Source of the DNA: Condylostoma magnum
Lineage: Eukaryota > Ciliophora > Heterotrichea > Heterotrichida > Condylostomatidae
Length of the DNA: 26,134 nucleotides
Assembly (NCBI GenBank): GCA_920105805.1
Contig: CAKKTI010000125.1
Span: forward strand, 1 to 26,134
Direction: 5' to 3'
Below the pieces are notes generated by a model. It searched no databases and was not told the DNA's origin. It saw only the letters and a list, made by a program, of their open reading frames with translations. A program made the translations under genes and the position numbers. This document shows positions 12,901-23,411 of the stretch, in pieces (position 1 is the first letter of the stretch; each line of letters opens with the position of its first letter).

Positions 12901-14133
12901 AAATTTAAACTTATACTGGGATTTTTAGTCTTCGGATTCTAAAAGGAAACTTATTACTGGGAATTCGTTATATTATATAGGAAACTAATGCTGATTTCTA
13001 TATTAATTTTCTTCTCTTTTACAAATACTGTAATCTAAGGGTTGTTAATTATATTAATTATGTTTGTATCAGCGTTACTGCATTTAAAGTTTAAGCCATT
13101 CTCTAATGATCACTTAAATTACTTAGAACTTATGGCAATTATTACAGGATGTGTTACAATATATCTAGGACTATACTTTTTGACTTAAGATCTAATATAT
13201 TAAGAGCAGATAGCCCTTTTTGTCATCCTTATGATCACTAATTAGTTTTTTATAATTGCTTGGGTTATTTAAGTGTTCAAAATTGCGATATATGAGATCT
13301 CAAAAAAGTCAACAAGGATAAGAAACTTTTTACTTAGGTTTAAGTGCACCAAAAAGATAATAATGTCGTATTAGGATTCGGATTATAAGTCGAATTAAAT
13401 TTTACCTATTAATTGCCTAGATAATTTAAACGATTAAAGTTCCTCTATAAATTCCTCAGCTAGAGAACTAAATATTCATCCTTAATCAGCCCCGAATGAT
13501 AGTTTAGATCCATCAATTAATGATATTTCAGTATTATCTCCAAAATAAGAAGAGGTGAAAAGTAGTTTTAGTTAGATAATTCATTTATTGTACTAGTATG
13601 CATTGCTTATAACTAATTTAATAAAATATTGAGTATAATTATTGTACATAGCTTTGTCATTAATATAGCTACTGGTAATAGTTGTCATTAATTTCTTGGA
13701 AACTCCTTTAATTCATTCAAATAAAAATGACCCTTTTAGAAATTATTCTATAAGAAGGAAGCACTTTACATTAAGCTAAAGAATATCAAAATGAATGCAT
13801 AAAGATGCCTAAACTTTTAAATCAACTCTGATTTACTTTTTCTATGTATACATAAATAATAACAGCTCCAAATCAATATAATCTTCCTTAAGTTTCAAAT
13901 AGTCCTAAAGCAACATAGCTTTCAAATACAGTATAAAAAATAATCATTATAAACTTCTACAGTCTTTTTGCAGAAGTAAAATACCTTTTCAATTAAGCCA
14001 AAATCAATTTGCTTAACTCAACGTATAAGTATCACTGATAGATATAATAAAGTTAGATTTAAGCAAGTTAGAGTTGTAAATCGATTATGTACTTATACAA
14101 TAATTAAAGACTCAGGTCCTTGGATATATATGA
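6931..14133 (+). CDS. Giant LNR / beta-helix / multi-pass membrane surface protein
   Basis: One uninterrupted frame of about 2,400 codons. It starts with a signal peptide (MYLLLLIASPINSC). Lin-12/Notch-type repeats follow at about residues 40-165, with the C-x3-C and D-x2-C spacing of LNR (CDEICNHQACGFDLGSC; CDAECFNVDCQFDLSDC). A Cys-rich stretch follows, then more than 1,000 residues of Asn/Gln-rich repeats with patterns like GGAIY and F..N.A..G typical of right-handed beta-helices. Near 11920-12250 is a second Cys-rich module (CEVCQ, CQACPS, GYEGNLCHHC). Then come about 7-8 membrane helices (12260 to about 13320, and 13640) with a Ser/Asn-rich loop. This architecture is widespread in ciliates and suggests a surface receptor or adhesion protein; no ligand can be inferred. 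The end is uncertain: TGA 14131 is the first good choice clear of the converging ABC gene; TGA 13792 is an earlier possibility. Confidence 0.85.
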
Positions 14134-14166
14134 ATGTTTAGAAATTTAATAATTTAAGTCTAATTA

Positions 14167-16098
14167 CTATTCTAATAGCTTTGAATATGTCCAATTTCCA
14201 TCCTGATCTAAAATCAACAAAAAGTTGTGGAATTTTATAAGATTTTCTCTCTATGTGATTGTGATTAAAGTGATATTGTTGCTTTTGTAAGTATCATATA
14301 GGTGCTTTTCAAATTGTGTAGGTAAAGCTCCTGTGCATTCATCTAAAATAGCAAATATTGGCTTATGATACAAAATTCTAAATAACGCTATTCTTTGCTT
14401 GTCTCTAACTCCTAGAATTACATTTCAGTCTTATATTTCATTTAATTCGTGTTTTTTTATAATAGAGTTGATCTACAGTTAATTGATTAATTCTTGTATT
14501 TAACTAATTTTGTAGTTCTTCTATACAAATTAAGTTTTAGTATCTGGAAAGATGAGCTGCTCTAGCAGTGTTCCATAAAATAAAAACGGTTTACTAGGTG
14601 AATAGAAGATCTTTTCCTAAGGAGGTCTACTGATAATTCCTCCATACTATGGCCATAATCCACTTAAAACTCTAAAAATGCCGCTTTTGCCACATCCATA
14701 AGGCCCCTTAATAAACGTATGCATTCCTGTTTTAATCTCTATAGACAAATTTTCGATAAGAATCTAACCATTGGGAGATATGATGGGTACTTCTTGAAAC
14801 ATAATAGAATCTTTGTTTTCCTTTACAATTCCTTTAATTTTCAAGTCTACTTACATACTCTTTATCAACGATTGCTTATGAATACCAAGTTCAATATCAG
14901 ATAGCACACTGTGCATTTCCTCAACTGAAGTTGTTGTATATGACAAAGATTTCAACTTATTATAAGAATAAACTATTCTCTCAACAGCTTTAGAAATGTT
15001 TAGTAATAAGTAAAGATTAGTAATTCAGTCACCAGCAATTACACTAACACTTGAATTGTTATTATAGATATTCCTTTGCCCAAAAATAGGAAGAGATAGA
15101 ATAACCCCTGCGACTATTGTAGCTCCTGATTTGATGAACAATGAGTCCATTAATTTAACATAAAACCGTTTAAAAAGCATTATTTTTATGTGTTGCATCA
15201 ATTACTTGAAGTTTAAGTTGATGTTTTACGTTTCTCATCTACTTCCTTATAAAAACGCGATTTCCTCTGAATGGTTTTAAATTTGTTTATGAGAAAATCA
15301 GTAGGATCCTTCATATTTCTGCTCCTGCATTATAAGTCTTTTCATGGGAGGAGAAATTCATTTAACAATAAGCCCTGAAGCCACATATCAGGCAATGATT
15401 CCCAATGCTCCATACGTGCCTACCATTTTCCTAATTTATCATGAAAACAATCCAATATCTAATAAAGGCTTAGTTAAACCAGGTAAAAGTTTTGCAATTT
15501 CAGATGTTCATTGTCTAACATGTTCAGTTATTCTTTGATCAGGGTTTTAAATTCTATTATCTATGTGTAAGATTTTGTAAAAACTATGATTTCTCATATA
15601 TTTTTATACTAAAATATTATTCAGCCTTTATCGGAAGTGAAAGCCTAGTTATTTAGTAAAGAATTTGATTGAAGAGTTGAATACACTTGCTGGAAGGGCT
15701 AATACTCCAAGTTAGATAATCTGTATAAACCTTACTTTTCTTACAAAGGAGTTGAAATTCTGAGAAATTACAGATTCCACAATCCTTCCATTTATCTAGC
15801 AAACTGTAACAGTTAGAAGAGATCTTATAATTAAAGCACAGGTTAATCCTATAAGATGTTTCATATCGCTAGATTTTCAACCAGGAAGAATGACTTTTAT
15901 TAGTCTCAAAAGCTTTGCAGCGTATTTAAAACTAAATTATCCTCAAAGTCCATTGTTTTTACTATTTGTAGGGTTTTATCATTTTCTAAGAATATAAAGT
16001 AAGGCTAGAAAGAGAGATAAAGCAGCTGCTTTGTTAGCATTAGACGATGCAATGTATTTTGCTATAGGTATTATATGCGACTACAGGGAAAACTTCAT
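14167..16098 (-). CDS. ABC transporter, subfamily D (peroxisomal-type half-transporter)
   Basis: One frame of about 643 codons from the ATG at 16098. The N-terminal half has membrane helices and ABCD hallmarks: NPDQRITEHV, LTKPLLDIGL and the EAA-like YEGSYWFSHKQ...NSEEIAF. The ATPase half has Walker A GPYGCGKS (about residue 465), FRVLSGLWP, the ABCD-typical IFYSPSKPFLFYGTLLEQL and Walker B FAILDEC (about 582-588). Family members import very-long-chain fatty acyl-CoA into peroxisomes as dimers. Two catalytic motifs are off-consensus: the signature LSGGE is LGVRD, and the H-loop His is Gln (codon TAG). TGA encodes Trp in YW and DWN. The end is set at TAG 14167-14169; TAA 14146-14148 or, if only TGA stops, 14032-14034 are alternatives. 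The last would overlap the converging gene by ~100 nt. Confidence 0.92.
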
Positions 16099-16184
16099 TT
16101 TATTTTTGCATGATTGGCTAATTGATTTAATCTTAATATGGCTTATAAGCGGGAATTTCCATATATATAGTAATATTTTTCATT
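16099..16184. promoter_or_regulatory. Divergent intergenic region, 86 bp
   Basis: This lies between the start codons of the ABCD gene (-) and the DDT/PHD gene (+), so it must hold both 5' ends. It is AT-rich with an atatatatagtaatatt stretch; I see no further defined element. Confidence 0.5.
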
Positions 16185-18209
16185 ATGGTGAAGAGTAAGG
16201 AAAAAGGAGGTAAAAAGTATATTCAGTAACAATTGTAATTACCTTTGATACAAAAACCAGTTACCAGGGATACTTGCTAGGTTAATAGGTCTCAAAATAA
16301 AGGTAAAAGCTTATATTAATACCTAAAGGAGAAGCATCCTAGTAGTGTAAAAAACAGAAATGTTGTATATCCTATTGAGGACTAAGTATTGAGGAAGTTC
16401 AACCCTTTCTCAGATTTGAAAGAGCTTTTTAAGCCAGATTCTGATAAGCATTATGGAGGGAATTTTACTAAATTAGTGTAAATTGCAGACTTTGTTTATA
16501 GGTTTAGAGATTTATTTTAGCTAGATAAAATACAAATTGATTCTTTAGAACAAGATCTTATGGGCAAAAATGATGGAAAAATTATTGAGAATATCTTAAA
16601 AGCCTTTCTATAGTATATTATAGAGCATATTGATTAATTGGAAGGATAAGTTAATGAAAGCTGTATTTTCATCAATCTTATAAAAAACCTTAAGAATATA
16701 GATAATAATAAACTTATCAAGTATTCCTTATTTAGGGTTTTACTCGAAACCTTTTAAATTAAAAGTTTTAATGATTTTAAGGATAACAATCAGTTATTAG
16801 ATAATTTCAGCTTAGATTATATAGATGATTTTAGAATAACCTTCTACTAAGTTTGCTCGTATTAGGACAAGTTAGATATTTTGGTGTTTTTAAAAGAATG
16901 CTTAATAGACTCAAGAATTATCAGAGAAGACATTTATTAGAGGCTTGAACAGATTATTTAGGTTAAGAAAGAGAAAAATGCAGTTGAGCAGAAACTTAAA
17001 TAGCTAAAGAGAATGTCTAAATACCGTTTAGCTGATTCTAAAAAATAAATCGCTGACAACAAAATGCAGCTATTAACTTTAGAAAAGATACTTAAAAGGA
17101 CATAATTTAAAACTTAAAGTATTGGATAGGATAGAAATAATAACTATTACTACATTTTCCCTTTTTAATAAGGAAAGCTTTATATGCATGATGCTGAAAA
17201 TAATACATGAGTTATTTATCAAGGTGAGTAAGAAATAAGAGAACTAATGTCTACTTTACATCAAAAGGGCCTTAGAGAGTAAAAATTGCATAGTAATTTA
17301 AAACAGAACTTATAGAAAATAATATAAAAGCCCTACGAGGAATCAACCTCCTCAGATAGTCTAGCAATTACTGAAAAGGGAGATGATATGATTGATTTAG
17401 AATACGCTAAGCAGTACCTATTAGATCTAGAAATGAAATTTACAGATTGATTATCACGTTAAAGCATTATATGAGAAGACGATTTGTATGTCTTAAACTG
17501 GAGAGAATCTGTATTATAATCATTAAGTTTAGATATGGTGGCTTTACTGCTTTTAAAGTACTATAAAAAGGTCTGCAATCCTTTAAAACGATGGTGGGAT
17601 GGAAATGATTTTGCTCATAGCAAACTAAGTATTAAGTTTTGAAATGACCGTAACTCAACTTACAGATTATGGGCCTAAATACTGAATTAGCTTAAAATAC
17701 CAATGGATCTACTGTTTACACTCAAAATCTTTTCAAGGTAGATTAAAACATATATGAAAAAGCAGCAGTCTAGATTGTAGCATCGAGTTCCACAGTCTCC
17801 AGAACCTCGAAACCGGCGCTCTTAAAGGATACAACAAAAACTCAAGCAAGTTCAATACTCCGAGCCAGTTTGTCAGATCTGCGACTCTCCTGATAATTTA
17901 GAACAATGCACAGCTTGTGTTTATGTTTACCATTTATTTTGTCTTGGCTTATCCTCCCTTCCTTCTGATGGATTGATTTGTACTCAATGCCAAGAGTTTA
18001 GATAAAGTAATAGAGTAACAAGACTGCAACACATAATTCGAAAAAAATTTGCTCATGACTATTAGTTAGTTAAAACATTTTTATTATATTGAAAGGTTAA
18101 AGAAGGGAGTGTTTTAATTAGAGAATTTCCATGGTTGTAGTATTGGGATAATTTAAGCTAATAGATAATTAGAGGCATATAAAAGCAATTAAAATACAAT
18201 ATAATCTAA
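16185..18209 (+). CDS. DDT-WHIM-PHD protein, ACF1/BAZ-like chromatin-remodelling subunit
   Basis: One frame of ~675 codons. A basic N-terminus is followed by a DDT domain at about residues 95-155 (ADFVYRFRDLFQLDKIQIDS), WHIM-like helices (SLDYIDDFRITFYQ), a Lys-rich coiled coil (about 262-305), and a WHIM2/WSD block from about 310 (IGQDRNNNYYYIFP, NTWVIYQG, LHQKGLRE). A C4HC3 PHD finger sits at about 563-603 (CQIC, CTAC, HLFC, CTQC). This order is that of ACF1/BAZ-type partners of ISWI ATPases, which place nucleosomes; a bromodomain is not seen. TGA encodes the conserved Trp in NTWVIY. The PHD finger may read histone H3 tails, by family analogy. I end it at the tandem TAA TAA (18207-18212), just before the end of the converging nucleoporin gene; the first in-frame TGA is 18237-18239, overlapping that gene by 20 nt. 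Confidence 0.88.
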
Positions 18210-18219
18210 TAAATCGTTA

Positions 18220-20490
18220 TCAAAAGTTTCTAGCTATGAATTTCCATCTTCCATTAGAATAAGACTTGAAGTCTAGTTTATTATTTATACAGAATAATTC
18301 AAGCTTTGATTAAAATCTTTAGTTTCCGTTTTCTTTATTTGGATACACGTCATATAAAGTTATTTCAGCTGGTACATTTAAACCTTAGCCTACTGGTGGC
18401 TTTTCAATTCCATCAGGGTAAATAGTAATTTTCTTATGGTAAATTTTAACGATATCTTTAATATTCTAATTCAGAAGATTCACCGGATTAAGAAACTTTA
18501 TTTTTCCGAATTTGTTTCTTACTGTAAAATTTTAAACATTTTAAAGCTAAGATTTCTACATCCTGCAGATTTCTACATAGCTTGGTGTCAACTTATAATC
18601 CTTTTCAGGTAAAATAGGAATCTCACTGATATTAGGTAAATATTAGTTTACTTAGAAGCTTATGAGTCTCAATAATCCTATAGGCTTTGTAATTCTAGCA
18701 GTGTTTTCTAATAATTTTTCATTATATTCAAGTTTTCAATTAATTATATCGGATTAATTTAGCCCGAATTGGTTTAAAGCTTCGTTGAGAGTTTCTTATA
18801 CTGTTTAATTTCTCTGTATTTATATTGTAAGTATTTAGCTATTATAAAGAATTTCTATATCTAATTTTTCCTAATTAACTATATGCTAATGCAGATCAGT
18901 GCTGTGGATTACAGGTCTAAACGATTTAGTAGTAGGAGGTAATATCGCTCAATTAGTATTTATTTTTTACTTTTTCTATGGCTTTAGGTTCTATTCTTCT
19001 GGTTAAAGATTGATATTTCATTGTTAAGCAAAATCTAGTGGTTCTACCTTCTTAAATTTAGTATACTAGCATTTATTATTAACTTTAGGAAAGAAATTTT
19101 CCTAAATTTACAAGTTTTAGTTGAGTTGCACACCTTACTATCCTACTTGCCCCATTAATCCTCCAAATTATCCTCCAGATTATCCTCCAAATAGTCCTGT
19201 AGATCTTTATTAAGACTACTGTAATCCTCCTGTTTATGCACCGAATAATCCTCCTGTATTTTATTAGGCTCCAAGTAATCCTCCTGCCTATGCGCCGAAT
19301 AATCCACCAGATGATTGTTGAGGCTACTATGCACCGAATAATCCTCCTGTTTATGCTCCAAGTAATCCAGATGATTGTTGAGGCTACTATGTACCGAATA
19401 ATCCTCCTGTTTATGCTCCAAGTAACCCGGATGATTGCTAAGGCTTTTGTGCACCGAATAATCCTCCTGTTGATTGTTAAGATTATTATGCACCGAATAA
19501 TCCTCCTGTTGATTGTTAAGGCTATTATGCCCCAAACATTCCACCTGTTGATTGTTAAGGCTATTATGCCCCAAATAATCCACCAGATGACTATTGAGGC
19601 TACTGTGCTCCAAATAATCCACCGGATGATTACTAAGGTTATTATGCCCCAAACATTCTTCCTGTTGATTGTTAAGATTATTATGCTCCAAATAATCCAC
19701 CAGGTGACTATTGAGGTTATTATGCCCCAAATAATCCGCCAGATGACTATTGAGGTTATTATGCTCCAAACATTCCTCCTGTTGATTGCTAAGGCTATTA
19801 TGCACCAAACATTCCCCCTGTTGATTGTTAAGGTTATTATGCCCCAAACATTCCCCCTGTTGATTGTTAAGGCTATTATGCCCCAAATAATCCACCAGTT
19901 GATTGCTAAGGTTATTATGTCCCAAACATTCCTCCTGTTGATTGTTATTATGTCCCAACTATTCCCCTTGTATTTTATTATGCTCCAAGCATTCCTCCTG
20001 CTGATTGTTGAGATTATTGTGCTCCAAATAATCCACCAGGTGATTATTAGGGCTACTATGTATTAAATAATCCTCCTGTTGATTGTTGAGGTTATTATGC
20101 TCCAGGCATTCCTCCTGCTAATTATTAAGGTTATTATGCTCCAAATTACCCACCAGATGATTGTTAAGGCTATTATGCTCCAGATAAATTGGAAAACTAT
20201 TACCCTGCTTGGCCTGCCTACTAGTATAAGTTTGTCTAATTCGCAGGCTATTGCATACTCATATTATTAGGTTATGCTTAAAATCCATTAGCCCCAATAT
20301 CTGTTCCATTTCCACTTTACATTTACCCAGCTTGAACTCCTTGCATATAATCTTCAAGTCTTAACTCTTCAATTGACTTTTTCTGTTACTAAAATTGATT
20401 CATAGCTACAATGTGAGCTAAGGTTACTGACTACGGCCCATCTCTATAAGTGGTGTACTAAAATCTTACATTTTTAGTTCCTATTGACAT
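18220..20490 (-). CDS. NUP98: GLFG nucleoporin, Nup98 homologue
   Basis: One frame of 756 codons. The N-terminus is a GLEBS-like motif (KNVRFQYTTYRDG, then KSIEELRLEDY), the site that binds the mRNA-export factor Gle2/Rae1. A Gln-rich GLFG/GMFG repeat region fills about residues 107-445. After a linker with conserved-looking PPTTKSFRPV, the C-terminal autoproteolytic-type domain occupies about 610-756 (NFTVRNKFGKIKF, KKITIYPDG, KPPVGQGLNVPAEITL, NGRWKFIARNF). FG repeats form the permeability barrier of the nuclear pore, and the C-terminal domain anchors it. Two oddities: GLEBS lies at the extreme N-terminus instead of within the FG region, and the protein ends at NF followed by TGA, exactly where other Nup98 proteins have the HF-S cleavage site. 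No Nup96 part follows. The start ATG is the first one upstream of GLEBS. Confidence 0.93.
19155..20190 (-). repeat. GLFG-repeat array, mostly 39-bp units
   Basis: About two dozen imperfect units, most coding PQQSTGGMFGAQQ-like 13-mers, with shorter degenerate units between 19155 and 19320 and around 19960. Gln is mostly TAA/TAG here. The opposite strand reads as a spurious YYAPNNPP-type protein. Confidence 0.9.
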
Positions 20491-20711
20491 TTTAATTATT
20501 TTGTATATTTTTGCAGATTCATAAGGAGCCAATTCATTTTATCTAATTTTACTTTCTTTTACTCACAATACAGATATCTTTACTAGTTCATACCTAAGTT
20601 CTGTATATTAAGAGTAAAATAAATGAGCTATGCATGATGATAACTTTTAAATCTCATATATTATACAAATTAATCTTTCTAATAGTCTTAATCACAAAAA
20701 TTATAATAAAT
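20491..20711. promoter_or_regulatory. Divergent intergenic region, 221 bp
   Basis: It separates the start codons of the Nup98 homologue (-) and the pyrophosphatase (+). It is AT-rich; nothing else recognised. The ATG at 20621 is not in the pyrophosphatase frame. Confidence 0.5.
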
Positions 20712-21440
20712 ATGCGAAAATTTAGTGTACTAACTGAAGGTTCAAACTATTTAAAGAAATTCTACTTGCTCAATTCCTAGAATTAAAAAATATCCCCTTG
20801 AAATGACATTCAGTTATACAGAAGGCATTAATAAAAGCTATTTCCTGCATATATAGAAATTTCTCGACATCAAATTGCCAAATATGAAGTATGCCTAACA
20901 GAGCCCTTTAACCCAATTATCTAAGACCGAAAAGTTAATAAATTTACAGGTGAAGTAGAGCCTAGGTTCTATGGCCAATTTCCCTTATTCAACTATGGTA
21001 TGCTGCCCTAAACTTGGGAAAACTCTGAAATAAATGACCCCTTTTATCCTTACAAGGGAGATGGTGATCCAATAGATGTTGTAGAGATAGGACATTAACC
21101 AATATCAACTGGCAGCTTAGTTGACGTTAAACTGATAGGAGCAATGTGTTTAATTGACTAAGGAGAAGCTGACTGGAAAATAATATGTCTCAATGCTAAT
21201 GACAAGTATTTCAAAAATATATCAGGATTGCAGGATGTTGAAAAGTATTATCCTGGTAAGTTAGAAGCTATTGTTGAGTGGTTTAAGCGAATAAAGACTT
21301 ATGATGGTAAAAAGGCTAATTACATTGAAGATGGAATCTAAGATGCAAGTGTAGCTGAGGAAATTATACAGCATTGCCATTAGAGTTGGAAGAAGTTAAA
21401 AGAGAGTAATAATGAAGATTACTGGCTAGGGGAATAATGA
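20712..21440 (+). CDS. Soluble inorganic pyrophosphatase (family I)
   Basis: This enzyme hydrolyses pyrophosphate to two phosphates, pulling biosynthetic reactions forward; it needs Mg2+. One frame of 242 codons carries the eukaryotic-type landmarks in order: KISPWNDIQLY (family: SPWHDIPLY), FNPIIQDRK, the NYGMLPQTWE block, the signature KGDGDPIDVVEIG with the three metal-binding Asp, and LIDQGEADWKIICLNANDK. The Trp of SPW is a TGA codon and several Gln are TAA/TAG, so the code is confirmed on a conserved enzyme. The end is TAA TGA; the TGA 21438-21440 is taken as the stop, though the preceding TAA would lose only one residue. No intron is needed. Confidence 0.96.
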
Positions 21441-21513
21441 GGTTTTTAAAAGGATTCTATATTATAATTTGAGGTGTGTAGGTTAAACGGCTTAGCATCT
21501 TTTATAGTAAGTT

Positions 21514-23346
21514 TTATTCTGATTTTTCTATTTCTAAAAATTTCTGCTTGAAATACTCGCTGAATGAGGGCTCTTTTATATCCTCTATATATTTCTCTAG
21601 GGAAATATAATTCTTACGCAAAGAAACGTTATGATTTTACTTAAATTGCTCTATTAAACTAATTACAAATTACAATGTACATTCTTTATGTATCTTTGGG
21701 TGTATATTATACTCAAAATTTTATGCTAAATCTAAGAGATCCTCTACATCAATTTTCCCATTTTTGTTTCCATCTCAAAATTAAAATTAAGCTTTAAATT
21801 ATTTATCAGGATCAAAGAATAGATTAAAACATTTATGAAACACTTTAAAATCCACTTAGTGTATAGCTAATTCGTTCAACTTCTCATAGAATCTTTAAGT
21901 TATAATAAAAGCATGTTTAGGGAAAAATATCCTGTTATATCTATTCCAGGACTTAAGATTTATATAAAACTATTAAGTTTTGAATGCAGCCTTTTTATCA
22001 CACAGCAGCAAATATAAACTAATTAGTCCATTTCAATAATCAGCCGGAATAAATGAATTTGTAATGCACTAAAGCAGGAACTCCTTCTCATCATTGTAAT
22101 ATTTATTATAAGTATCTATGTTTATGAACTATCTGTAAATTTTAGCTTTACCTTATTTTTCCTTAACTACAAAATTATCATATTTTAATTAATTTGTCAT
22201 AAAATCTACAAATTTTTATCCAAATAGTAAAAAACTAGCAAGCAATACTATATTTGGGCACTATTATTCAAAATCAAGCTCACAAAACTCCTAAAAGGTT
22301 ATCCCGGAGACTTTTTATTCTTTTGTAAAATTTTTTCAATTCTTAGTATTAAAGTGCTTTTATAGCATTCTTCCCCTTCTATTACTTAAGAGATCATTAA
22401 CTTAATTTTTCTACTTCAGAAAGAATCCTTGATTGATTCCCATTAAATCTTTTTCTATAATCTGAAAGAATGGGCACTCGAAATACTTGTAGAGGTCATG
22501 CTGCTGAATTAATTGCTTTTAATTCCAGGAGTATATATCAAATCCAATCCTGACTCTACTGATATCGTATCCAGTGAGAAAATAATTTTTAGCAAAATCA
22601 AAATAATTATCAATTGTTAGCTTACAGTACCGCTTAAAAAACACATGAGCAATTGGCTCAGCAAGAAGCCTATAACTTGGCCTTTCTTATATAAAATGTA
22701 CAATACAACTTTCCTTCAAAGATCTAGAATGGTATCTTTGGTTTCCTAATCTTTACAGTCGCATAAAGGATTAATTGATTATCCTTTTCAACTCGTATGG
22801 AGGCTCCTGCGTTATTTATGGCAATGCTTTATGGTAGTTTTCAGCAGCATACATGAAGGAATGCACATTTCTTACTAGGTTATTGATTTGTAATTTCCCA
22901 CGATTTTGTTGTAATAGTCGGTAATGAGAAAATTGTATAGAGGCTTTATCTTTTAAGCTAGTAGGGACTTGAAGTAATTTTGATTTAACGAAAATAACGA
23001 ATAGGCATGCAGCTGAGATTACTGTAGTGTGTTTGTTAAAGAATTATGTTCTAATAACGCCCTATCTATAACGATTTCTTCTTGGAGAGCCTTTCATTAT
23101 TGAGTTTTATGATTATAGTCTAGGAGATTACTAGAAGGAAGATCTTTAGTTGATAAACTCAGCCGAGCCTGCTCTAGTTCTTATTCTTTATGTCTGAATA
23201 AAATTTTTGTATTATTATAATCCTGGTCGAATGGTTTGTAGCATTATTTATTTGCCAATTGTAGAACTTCTTTTAGATTAGTTTGTTAAAACTTATCTGA
23301 GTTGGTCCTTAACATATTCATCAAGAGTTTTATTTAGATGAGACAT
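21514..23346 (-). CDS. EF-hand protein of unknown function
   Basis: One frame of about 610 codons from the ATG at 23346. The N-terminal ~110 residues are Ser/Arg/Gln-rich and probably disordered (SPRRNRYRQG). The centre is a long globular region without a family I can name. A clear EF-hand calcium loop lies at residues 525-536 (DGNKNGKIDVED), framed by helices, followed by a helical tail. It may be a calcium-regulated cytosolic protein; an enzyme domain was not found. It begins 66 nt after the neighbouring gene on the same strand ends. The stop is notable: the minus strand has no TGA in any frame between 21715 and 21224, so translation must end at TAA/TAG (21514-21516, or 21502-21504, or TAG 21457-21459) or run more than 200 nt into the pyrophosphatase gene. 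Confidence 0.78.
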
Positions 23347-23411
23347 ATTTAATAGTAATTTGAATTCATATTAGCAATTTACCTGATATTAGAGTGAATT
23401 GAGTGTTAATA

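Noticed and set aside
19155-20270. Plus-strand Tyr/Pro/Asn repeat protein (YYAPNNPP) and other frames over the FG array
   Set aside because: The minus frame encodes GLFG repeats continuous with GLEBS and the Nup98 C-terminal domain, so the other readings are shadows.
22640-23050. Protein kinase C-lobe in the EF-hand gene, making it a CDPK or NEK
   Set aside because: A short stretch (PPYELKRIINQSF, ERPSYRLL) resembles a kinase end, but there are no VAIK, HRD or DFG motifs.
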